A stretch of 64,000 bases of DNA from positions 53,714-117,713 of the forward strand of contig WRLC01000002.1 of NCBI GenBank assembly GCA_009777795.1, written 5' to 3'. Under the pieces are notes generated by a model, which made no database searches, was not told the DNA's origin, and saw only the letters and a list, made by a program, of their open reading frames with translations. Positions 25,889-32,458 of the stretch are shown one piece after another. Numbering within the stretch: position 1 is the first letter of the stretch; each line of letters opens with the position of its first letter. Source of the stretch: Candidatus Saccharimonadota bacterium (GTDB lineage: Bacteria > Patescibacteriota > Saccharimonadia > Saccharimonadales > Saccharimonadaceae). A program made the position numbers and the translations under genes.

Positions 25889-26455
25889 CTAGGCGTCAAC
25901 GCTGAAAGAGAAGCCGGCTTCGTGGTCATGGAACCAGAGAGGGCCGTCGCTATTACCGTCAATCTCAAGACCTATCTTCTTGAAGAAGCGGTCGCCGTCC
26001 ATCTCTTTATAGAGCTCTTCGTCGAGGAGCATCGAGAAAGGAATGGTGCCGATGTTTTCCCGGGTGTGGTCTCCGTCGTCAAGTAAGCTCTGATGTTCGT
26101 AATAAAGGTAGATGTTCCACTTTAGATGCTCGTCGTACTCGACAGCGGCGGCGAAGTAGGTGATGCCTTCTTTGTTCTCTTCGACAACGCAGTGGTAGAG
26201 GATTTCATCCTCGGCCAAGCGCTTGTGCTCGCCGGTGCCGGAAATCAGCTTGCCCTCTGCTTTGTCGAATTTAGTAGGGACGAAAAAGACGCTGCTCAAA
26301 GACAGCCACTGGAGACGGAAAGTGAGCTTTTGGTTAATCTCGGCAATGCGCGGGCTGGTGTCTTTTAGTCCTCTGAATTTGTCGTAATTAAGCGCTGATT
26401 TGCCAGCGCAAACTGCAATGTCGCAAAAAGCGTTGCTATATATACCTTTACTCAT
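25889..26455 (-). CDS. Unrecognised 188-residue protein
   Basis: A soluble acidic protein with aromatic and beta-rich segments (FRLQWLSLSSVFFVPTKFD, KWNIYLYYEH) and no signal peptide or membrane segment. A good Shine-Dalgarno (AAGGAG) precedes the ATG, and a 314-nt structured-looking region separates it from parB upstream. I recognise no motif. The gene is accepted on length, ribosome site and protein-like composition. Confidence 0.6.
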   Translation of the reverse strand: MSKGIYSNAFCDIAVCAGKSALNYDKFRGLKDTSPRIAEINQKLTFRLQWLSLSSVFFVPTKFDKAEGKLISGTGEHKRLAEDEILYHCVVEENKEGITYFAAAVEYDEHLKWNIYLYYEHQSLLDDGDHTRENIGTIPFSMLLDEELYKEMDGDRFFKKIGLEIDGNSDGPLWFHDHEAGFSFSVDA

Positions 26456-26769
26456 TATTGTTGTTCTCCTTTTGTTCCTTTACTTTATTTCTTGCAGAGA
26501 CCACCGGAAGCAAAAGCGACACCGCAAGGTGTCTAAACCATTATAACGAACCAGCTTTCGCCGAAACGCTCTGCGGTGCCGCTTTGGGTCGGCGAACTGT
26601 ATTTGTACCGAAGCACTTACTGACTCGTGTTAAGGGCTTAGACATTATCAATATAGCAGGCTACTGCTGGCCGGTCAAGACCGGTGGCCATAATGGATAA
26701 CCTTAAGCAGTGTCTACCTCTAGAAAAATGTTCGAATGTTAAAGTTTTATGGTGTGCGGCTTGACTTAG
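26456..26769. other. Structured noncoding region downstream of parB
   Basis: Between parB and the 188-residue gene lie several stable stems: GACACC-GCAA-GGTGTC (26518-26533, a GNRA tetraloop), GCAGAG (26494-26499) with CTCTGC (26569-26574), CCGGT-CAAG-ACCGG (26671-26684) and a long-range TAGACA (26639-26644) with TGTCTA (26711-26716). The pattern suggests a structured RNA or a long 5' leader of the minus-strand gene that starts at 26455. It does not match tmRNA, RNase P or SRP RNA motifs I know. An 80-codon plus-strand frame here looks accidental. Confidence 0.45.
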
Positions 26770-27639
26770 CTATTCGAAGTCGCGCCCAGTAATGGTTTTG
26801 ATGATGTCGCGTAGCTGATCTTCGCTCGTGAACTGGATGGAAACGGTGCCTTTGTGAGCGCCGGTGGTGCGGACGTTGACGGGGAGATTCAAGGCCTTAG
26901 TCATGGCGAGTTTTTCGCGTTCGTAGATTTGGATCAGTTTGCCACGGCGGGCGGCGGCGGCGATTTTTTTGATCTCGGCGACGGTGAGTTTGTCGTCAAC
27001 AATGCGCGGGAGGACCTTGAGGATGATGTCGTCAGGCAGGCCGATGAGGGGCTTCATTTGGCCCTCGGTGAGGCGGTGCTTGGTCATCAGGTCTTTGGCG
27101 GTGTCGGGGAGGTCGAGCAGACGCATGGTCTGCTTGACGGATTCAAAAGACTTGTCGACGCGGCGGCCGATTTCTTCGAGCGACATATTGAATTCGTCCT
27201 TTAATTTGCGGTAGGCGCGGGCTTTTTCGAGGGGGGCGAGGTCTTCGCGCTGGACGTTTTCGACGAGGGCGAGCTCGAGGCGGTTTTGTTCGGAGACGTC
27301 GCGGACGAGGGCGGGAATGGTCTCGCGGCCGGCTATGAGGCTGGCGCGGAAGCGGCGCTCGCCAGCGATAATTTGGTAGCGGCCGGAGGTGGGTTTGAGG
27401 ACGATGGGCTGAAGAACGCCATGCTCGGAAATGGATTGGGCGAGAGAGCGGAGGGAGTCGGGGTCGAACTCGCGGCGGGGTTGGCTGGGGTCGCTGTCAA
27501 TCTTGCCAAGAGGGATATTTTTGAGCTCGCCTTTGTCGGACGGGACGGCCTCGCTGATGTCCATGTCCCAATCTTCTTCAACGTCAGTGGGGATGAGGCT
27601 CTCAAATCCCCTGCCGAGTCCAGTTTTACTTTTTGCCAT
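26770..27639 (-). CDS. parB: Chromosome partitioning protein ParB
   Basis: A 289-residue DNA-binding CTPase of the ParB/Spo0J family. The N-terminal ParB/Srx domain contains SDPSQPRREFDPDSLRSLAQSI and the CTP-binding GERRFRAS motif, followed by a helix-turn-helix (SLEEIGRRVDKSFESVKQTMRLL) that binds parS, and a short C-terminal dimer domain. It starts within the parA stop region and has a GGAG ribosome site. No canonical parS was seen in the window. Confidence 0.93.
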   Translation of the reverse strand: MAKSKTGLGRGFESLIPTDVEEDWDMDISEAVPSDKGELKNIPLGKIDSDPSQPRREFDPDSLRSLAQSISEHGVLQPIVLKPTSGRYQIIAGERRFRASLIAGRETIPALVRDVSEQNRLELALVENVQREDLAPLEKARAYRKLKDEFNMSLEEIGRRVDKSFESVKQTMRLLDLPDTAKDLMTKHRLTEGQMKPLIGLPDDIILKVLPRIVDDKLTVAEIKKIAAAARRGKLIQIYEREKLAMTKALNLPVNVRTTGAHKGTVSIQFTSEDQLRDIIKTITGRDFE

Positions 27640-28448
27640 TAGTTTTTCTCCTTTCTAGATGATGCTTGCTTGACGGGCGTTGGTTTGGTGGTGCGGGCGA
27701 TGACTTCTTCGCTTAGTTTTTTGTAGGCGCGAGAGCCTTTGGAAAAGCGGTCGTAGACGCCAATTGGTGCGCCATGGCTGGGGGCTTCGGCGAGGCGGAC
27801 ATTTCTTGGGATAGGGGTGTCAAAGACTTTTTCTTTGAAGTATTTCTTGATTTCGATGAGGACTTGTTTGGTGAGGGCGGTGCGTTCGTCGGCCATGGTG
27901 GGGAGGACGCCGAGGAGCTTGAGGTGGGGGTTCATGGCTTTTTTGAGGAGGGTGATGGTTTCGAGCAGTTGGCCGACGCCTTCGAGGGCGTAGAATTCGG
28001 TTTGGACGGGGAGAATGAGGTAGTCGGCGGCGACGAGGGCGTTGACAGTGAGGAGGGAGAGCGAGGGCGGGCAGTCGATAATAATATAGTCATAGTCGGG
28101 GCGGACTTCGTCGACGATTTTTTTAAGCTGGGTGAATTTCTTGTTGGATTTGTGGAGTTTGACTTCGGTGTTGGCGAGTTGGGGGACGGTGGGGGCGAGG
28201 ACGAGGCCTTTATATTTGGTGGTGATGAGGATTTTCTGGATGGGGGCGGCGCCGGAGAAGACTTCGACCATGGTTTTCTTGAGGGTGGATTTGTCGATGC
28301 CGAGGCCGCTGGTGGCGTTGCCCTGGGGGTCAAAATCGAGGAGGAGGGTCTTCTTGCCTGCCCGGGCGAGGAAATAAGCGAGGTTGATACTGGTGGTCGT
28401 CTTGCCGACGCCGCCTTTTTGGTTGGTGATTGCGATTACCTCCGCCAT
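27639..28448 (-). CDS. parA: Chromosome partitioning ATPase ParA (Soj)
   Basis: A 269-residue deviant Walker A ATPase: KGGVGKTTTSINLA near the start, Walker B DYIIIDCPPSLSLLT, and the A' region LLLDFDPQGNATSGL. It forms ATP-dependent dimers on DNA that move ParB-parS complexes and so segregate replication origins. It is immediately upstream of parB and shares one nucleotide with it. The length and motifs are canonical. Confidence 0.95.
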   Translation of the reverse strand: MAEVIAITNQKGGVGKTTTSINLAYFLARAGKKTLLLDFDPQGNATSGLGIDKSTLKKTMVEVFSGAAPIQKILITTKYKGLVLAPTVPQLANTEVKLHKSNKKFTQLKKIVDEVRPDYDYIIIDCPPSLSLLTVNALVAADYLILPVQTEFYALEGVGQLLETITLLKKAMNPHLKLLGVLPTMADERTALTKQVLIEIKKYFKEKVFDTPIPRNVRLAEAPSHGAPIGVYDRFSKGSRAYKKLSEEVIARTTKPTPVKQASSRKEKN

Positions 28449-28545
28449 AAGAATGTTAACGCCTGACGGCGAGTTTCCTTAACGCGTTTTTTAACTTGAC
28501 CATATACATATATATTAGCACATGCTTTGGAAAAAGTTAAGACGG

Positions 28546-28851
28546 TTATGCTATTTTGATAATTTTTATGACAGAATGCTTCTGACGATGGCCGATTTCT
28601 TTATGGACGCGCTTTTTGCTCTTGTAGCGGATGACGCGGAGTTTTTCGCCAGCGACTTTGGGCTCGACGACTTCGGCCTGAACCTTGGCAGCGACTGGGG
28701 CGCCGACGGTGGTCTTGTCGCCATCAATGACGAGGTAGGCGTCGAGATCGAGTTGTTTGGTGCCCTCGGGCAAGAGGTCAACCGTGATGGTATCGCCCTC
28801 TGCGGCGAGGTATTGATGGCCGAGAACTTTGATGACTGCTTTTTTACTCAT
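28546..28851 (-). CDS. rplU: 50S ribosomal protein L21
   Basis: A 101-residue basic protein with the L21 pattern: VIKVLGHQYLAAEGDTITVD at the N-terminus and the C-terminal YKSKKRVHKEIGHRQKHSVIKI block that contacts 23S rRNA. L27 is not beside it. TATACT lies exactly 6 nt before the ATG, so the mRNA is predicted to be leaderless. A longer open frame running further upstream is a reading of the next gene in another phase. Confidence 0.93.
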   Translation of the reverse strand: MSKKAVIKVLGHQYLAAEGDTITVDLLPEGTKQLDLDAYLVIDGDKTTVGAPVAAKVQAEVVEPKVAGEKLRVIRYKSKKRVHKEIGHRQKHSVIKIIKIA

Positions 28852-28888
28852 AGAGTAAGTATAGCACAGTTGCGTGAGAAATGCAAGC

Positions 28889-29779
28889 CTAGATGGTTTT
28901 GTTGAGGGTTTGACGGGAGCGGACGTAGTAGACGACGGCGATGACGAGCATGGTGGTGCCGATGAGGAAGCCGATGACCTCGACAGGGCCGGTGCGTGGG
29001 AGTTCTTCTGGGTCTTCAGGCTCTTCAGGGTCGGCGGGGACTTCGATGGCAGTGGTCTGGAGGACGTAGCGAATCCAGCCGGAATATTGGACGCAGCCGG
29101 GGAGGACGCCGACGTATTGCTCGACAAAGCGACCGCCGGAAGTTTGGTAGCCAATGAGGGTGCCAGCACTGGAGAAGAGGGTGCTAGGGAGGGTGACTGG
29201 GCTGTTGCCGGGCTGATCGGTAGTGTTGTTATAAAGTTTGGCGGAGCCGGCGATGAATTCGATGCTGACGGGTTCGTTAGAGATAATCCATGCTTCGTCC
29301 CAGACGGTAGTGGCGTTGTCGGCTTCGAGTTCGCCACGGATGATGCCGACTTCTTGGGCGGCGAGTTCGGATGGGAAGGAAGCGCGGGCGCGGGCGCGGA
29401 ACATGATGGCGTTTTGAGGGTCGACGGCGTTGAGGTTGGCGCCGGCGTTGTTATGGTAGTACATCATGACTTCGTATTGGCGGCCGCTGGTGATGGCGAG
29501 TTGGTCTTGATACTCCCCTACCCCGTATTCGCGGACCCAGACGAAGTTGCGTTCGTCGCCACCCGCAACGGCAGGTAGGTTGGTGCGGTCAGTGATGGAG
29601 TTCCAAGTGGCGCGGGAGGCAGGCTGTTCGACGGTGTAGGTCGGACGGGCGGGGCCGAAAGAGGGGCCGTCGGCGGAAACGGTGGTGCCGATGAAGAGGG
29701 CGAGAGCGACAGCGAAGACAGCGAAGCCGAGTTCAAGGAGAGCGCTCTTGGCTGTTCTGATTTTGGTTGTTTGTTTCAT
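28889..29779 (-). CDS. Surface protein with LPxTG-type sorting signal
   Basis: A 296-residue exported protein. A signal-anchor stretch (LLELGFAVFAVALALFIGTT) is followed by an extracellular domain, an acidic spacer (PADPEEPEDPEEL), then LPRTG, a hydrophobic segment (VIGFLIGTTMLVIAVVYYV) and a basic tail, the layout of a sortase substrate. I chose the ATG reading MKQTTKIRTAK, which has a strong GGAAAGGA ribosome site; the open frame upstream has no good initiation signal. The extracellular domain itself is not recognised. It follows the repeat-rich surface protein in the same direction, 22 nt from its stop. Confidence 0.72.
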   Translation of the reverse strand: MKQTTKIRTAKSALLELGFAVFAVALALFIGTTVSADGPSFGPARPTYTVEQPASRATWNSITDRTNLPAVAGGDERNFVWVREYGVGEYQDQLAITSGRQYEVMMYYHNNAGANLNAVDPQNAIMFRARARASFPSELAAQEVGIIRGELEADNATTVWDEAWIISNEPVSIEFIAGSAKLYNNTTDQPGNSPVTLPSTLFSSAGTLIGYQTSGGRFVEQYVGVLPGCVQYSGWIRYVLQTTAIEVPADPEEPEDPEELPRTGPVEVIGFLIGTTMLVIAVVYYVRSRQTLNKTI

Positions 29780-29801
29780 TTTTGTTTTCCTTTCCTTCCT
29801 T

Positions 29802-31859
29802 TTATAGGCCAAATAATCCGTTGAGCCAATCTTCAAGTTCATCTTCGGTCATGTTGCCGATGTCTTCACCGGTGATAGCCTCGTCAATTGGGGTTTCGTT
29901 TTGGTTGGAGTCGTCTTGGAGGTCGGTGTCGGGTACGACAGAGGTGGTCTCATCAGATGGCGGAGTGGTTGGTAGGACGGTTTCGTCTTTTGGCTCTGGT
30001 GTAATGACTGGAGGTGGAGTAGTCTCAATGATTACTGGCGGCAGGGTGGTTTCTTCTGGTGGTGGGGTGGTTTCGATCTCTGGAGGCGGAGTGGTCTCTA
30101 TTTCTGGCGGTGGGGTGGTTTCGATCTCTGGAGGCGGAGTGGTCTCTATTTCTGGTGGAGGGGTGGTTTCGATTTCTGGTGGTGGGGTGGTTTCGATTTC
30201 TGGTGGTGGGGTGGTCTCTATTTCTGGCGGTGGGGTGGTTTCGATTTCTGGTGGTGGGGTGGTTTCGATCTCTGGTGGTGGGGTGGTCTCTATTTCTGGC
30301 GGTGGGGTGGTTTCGATGATTGGAGGAGGTGTATCTTTAGGCTCCGGCTCTGGTTCGGGTTCTGGTTCTGGTTCGGGGATGATGATTGGTGGTGGGGTAT
30401 CTTTCGGCTCAGGTTCTGGTTCGGGCTTAGGGATTTCAGGGATGTATTCGTCGCGCTCGAAGACTGGTTGGCCGCCACAGCGCATTGTAACGAGTTGCTC
30501 ATGGCCAGTTTCAGGGTCGCTTACCCGCATGACAAGTTGCTCGCCGCGGACGATTTCTTGCTGGACGAGACGGGCGCCGACAAGATTACCCTCGTCATCA
30601 TGTTCGGGCAGGTAGTAGGCAGAGCTGTACTCGCGACCGCCTTCCCAGCGCTCAACCGAGACGTTGCATCGGGCGAGGAAATCGGTCATGGATTGGTTGA
30701 AGTCGGCGCGGATGTCGGGGTCGAGGCGTTCGATAAGCTCGGTCAAGTTGACCATGTTGTCGGTGGCACCCTCGCCGAACCATTGGGAAAGGTCGCCGTT
30801 GTAGATGTTAGTGGCGAAAAAGGCTAGGTTGCCGGGCTGGTAGAAGGTGCCGCCCTCCCCTGTTTCGAAATCATGACCGTGGAGCCAGTTGGAGACGAGT
30901 TGGGCTTGGCCCTCTGTGCTGTTCCAATGGCCGAGATCCTGTTGGAGAATATCAGAGCCGTTAGGTTCGCCGATGAGCGAGCGACCAAAGGAATATTGGC
31001 TCATGCGGCTGCTAGGGTCTTCGTCGAACGCCCGGATGGGAACGCCGTCGCGGTTGACGTGGAGGAAGCCGTCGCGGCTAGTGTATTGCAAGATTTCATT
31101 ATTGATCGGGCCACCGTAGAGGTCGTCGATGCCATCACCGTTGGTGTCGAGGAGATAGTCGGGCGGGGTTTCGCCGTTGTCTTCGTAGATGTCGGCGGCG
31201 AGAGTGGCCAAAATGGAGCGGGCAGATGGGTCGTCAGTGGTAGTAGCGGGGACATTTTCAAAAGCAGCAGTGAGTTGGTCAAGGGCGGTGCCGTTAGAGC
31301 TATCAAAAGATTGTTCGTTGATGTGGAAGGTGTTGATGTCCTCGATTCTGTCATCAGTGCCGCTGTCGTTGAGGTCAATCATAGGACCGTCGAACTTGAA
31401 GGCAGCGATGCGGTCGTCGATGCCGTCGTTGTTGAGATCGATAATTTGCTCGTCGTCGAGGAGGAGGTTAAGGAGGTCGTCGTTATTCATGGAGTTATAG
31501 TCGATGACTTCGGGGGCGTCTATAATAGGGGTGGATGGGTCGCCATCACTGTTAGAAGTCGCGCTGGGATCGTAGCTCGGATCGGTGCCATCCGGGTTAG
31601 TGTTGGCGTCGGCAGGTTGTTGGTCAGCTTCATTATCATTATCATTGTCGTGGTCGTCATTGGTGCCTTCGCCAACAGTCTCGTTGCTGGAGAAGAGCAT
31701 ACCGGCGCCAGCGGCAGCGGCAGCGGCGGTTAGGATACCCAAGGCGGCTATACTAAGGACAGTTTTTAGGGTCTTGATGCCGCGCTCTCGGTTGAGGCGC
31801 TGAAGCAGTGCGTACTCCTCTGGTGTGAGAGCGCCTAGTTGTTCTGGGTTTGGTGCCAT
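29802..31859 (-). CDS. Large membrane-anchored surface protein with EF-hand-like and TTPPPEIE repeats
   Basis: A 685-residue protein: short cytoplasmic N-terminus, one membrane segment (about 33-56), an Asp/Asn-rich linker, dockerin/EF-hand-like calcium motifs (DLNNDGIDDR, DLNDSGTDDR, DTNGDGIDDL), a folded middle region with two cysteines, then a Pro-Glu rich stalk with about eleven tandem copies of TTPPPEIE, and a short acidic C-terminal helix (GNMTEDELEDWLNGLFGL). It probably projects from the cell for attachment to the host cell. A sigma70-type promoter (31897-31925) and two identical-spacing dyads (31933, 32000) lie upstream, so expression is likely regulated. Confidence 0.75.
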   Translation of the reverse strand: MAPNPEQLGALTPEEYALLQRLNRERGIKTLKTVLSIAALGILTAAAAAAGAGMLFSSNETVGEGTNDDHDNDNDNEADQQPADANTNPDGTDPSYDPSATSNSDGDPSTPIIDAPEVIDYNSMNNDDLLNLLLDDEQIIDLNNDGIDDRIAAFKFDGPMIDLNDSGTDDRIEDINTFHINEQSFDSSNGTALDQLTAAFENVPATTTDDPSARSILATLAADIYEDNGETPPDYLLDTNGDGIDDLYGGPINNEILQYTSRDGFLHVNRDGVPIRAFDEDPSSRMSQYSFGRSLIGEPNGSDILQQDLGHWNSTEGQAQLVSNWLHGHDFETGEGGTFYQPGNLAFFATNIYNGDLSQWFGEGATDNMVNLTELIERLDPDIRADFNQSMTDFLARCNVSVERWEGGREYSSAYYLPEHDDEGNLVGARLVQQEIVRGEQLVMRVSDPETGHEQLVTMRCGGQPVFERDEYIPEIPKPEPEPEPKDTPPPIIIPEPEPEPEPEPEPKDTPPPIIETTPPPEIETTPPPEIETTPPPEIETTPPPEIETTPPPEIETTPPPEIETTPPPEIETTPPPEIETTPPPEIETTPPPEIETTPPPEETTLPPVIIETTPPPVITPEPKDETVLPTTPPSDETTSVVPDTDLQDDSNQNETPIDEAITGEDIGNMTEDELEDWLNGLFGL
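30055..30318. repeat. 24-bp coding tandem repeat, about 11 copies
   Basis: About eleven consecutive 24-bp units (plus strand variants of TCTGG[T/C/A]GG...GTGGT[T/C]TC) encode TTPPPEIE on the minus strand. Copies differ only by silent or near-silent third-position changes, pointing to both repeat expansion and conservation of the peptide. Copy number may vary between strains. Confidence 0.9.
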
Positions 31860-31896
31860 ATACTCATCTCGTTTATGTTTTTATGATTATGCCTCT

Positions 31897-31925
31897 AGTT
31901 TAACACTGCAAAAAGCTTATGTCAA
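31897..31925 (-). promoter_or_regulatory. Promoter of the large surface protein gene
   Basis: Minus-strand TTGACA (31920-31925), 17-nt spacer and TAAACT (31897-31902), about 40 nt upstream of the start codon. A dyad (31930-31954) abuts the -35 element. Confidence 0.65.
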
Positions 31926-31929
31926 TAGG

Positions 31930-31954
31930 TTTTGTATAATTATTTTATACAAAA
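31930..31954. promoter_or_regulatory. Operator-like dyad 1 (TGTATAA-N5-TTATACA)
   Basis: Ten-bp perfect arms TTTTGTATAA and TTATACAAAA with 5-nt spacing. It directly abuts the -35 box of the surface protein promoter and shares its inner 19-bp form with a second dyad at 32000-32018. Confidence 0.55.
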
Positions 31955-31967
31955 TAGATGAAATTGA

Positions 31968-31994
31968 AAAATCCCGCATTTTGGACGGGATTTT
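31968..31994. terminator. Bidirectional intrinsic terminator
   Basis: Nine-bp perfect stem AAAATCCCG with CGGGATTTT and a 9-nt loop, ending in T's on both strands. It terminates the 88-residue gene upstream on the minus strand and insulates the surface protein promoter. Confidence 0.75.
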
Positions 31995-31999
31995 CGTGG

Positions 32000-32018
32000 T
32001 GTATAAAATATTTATACA
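32000..32018. promoter_or_regulatory. Operator-like dyad 2 (TGTATAA-N5-TTATACA)
   Basis: Same arms and same 5-nt spacing as the dyad at 31933-31951, on the other side of the terminator. Two equal-spaced dyads suggest a dimeric regulator. Confidence 0.5.
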
Positions 32019-32082
32019 GCCGGGCTTTTATTTTTACATTCGCTCCTCCTTTCTCTGTTAAAATTTGTGTTTTTACAAAAAG

Positions 32083-32349
32083 TTATACTGCATTTGGCAA
32101 ACGCTCATGCTTGAATTGGCGGATCATCGCGCCGAGCTCGGCGGCGTGTTTTAGCTTGCGATTGCGACGGTCGGCGCGGCTGGAACGGACGTAAGCGTCC
32201 TTGGCCTTGGCCTTTTGGACCGATTCAGCCTTTCGGAGGCTGAGGACCTTGCCGCCGCGAGCGCGAGTTTTAGGGGTAGGCGGGATGACGAAATTGTAGT
32301 CTAGGTAGTCGCCCGGGTTGACAATCTGCTCTTTGCTTGCTTTTGACAT
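32083..32349 (-). CDS. Small basic protein, unrecognised
   Basis: An 88-residue highly basic protein (many Lys/Arg in the second half: RRNRKLKHAAELGAMIRQFKHERL). It has a good Shine-Dalgarno (AAAGGAG, 3-4 nt spacing) and its own promoter at 32402-32430. Composition and size suggest an RNA- or ribosome-associated protein, but I cannot match it to a ribosomal protein family. The longer frame upstream lacks an initiation signal. Confidence 0.7.
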   Translation of the reverse strand: MSKASKEQIVNPGDYLDYNFVIPPTPKTRARGGKVLSLRKAESVQKAKAKDAYVRSSRADRRNRKLKHAAELGAMIRQFKHERLPNAV

Positions 32350-32401
32350 ATGCTCCTTTCTTTTTGTTTTTGTTGTTTGTGTTAGTTTCCTAACTGACTC
32401 C

Positions 32402-32430
32402 ATTGTATCACACTTATGCTTAAAAGTCAA
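32402..32430 (-). promoter_or_regulatory. Promoter of the 88-residue basic protein
   Basis: Minus-strand TTGACT (32425-32430), 17-nt spacer containing GCATAAGTGTGA and TACAAT (32402-32407). Confidence 0.65.
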
Positions 32431-32458
32431 TATGTTTGAAAAAGTTTATACACAAATA

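Noticed and set aside
26458..26700. 80-codon plus-strand frame between parB and the 188-residue gene
   Set aside because: No ribosome site or leaderless -10, low-quality protein composition and stable RNA stems instead.
26456..26769. tmRNA, RNase P RNA or SRP RNA
   Set aside because: No tRNA-like acceptor with CCA, no GAGGAAAGTCC-type block and no SRP Alu or GGAA loop pattern could be found on either strand.
30055..30318. CRISPR-like tandem repeat
   Set aside because: Units are contiguous without unique spacers, 24 bp long and encode a regular octapeptide; it is a coding repeat.
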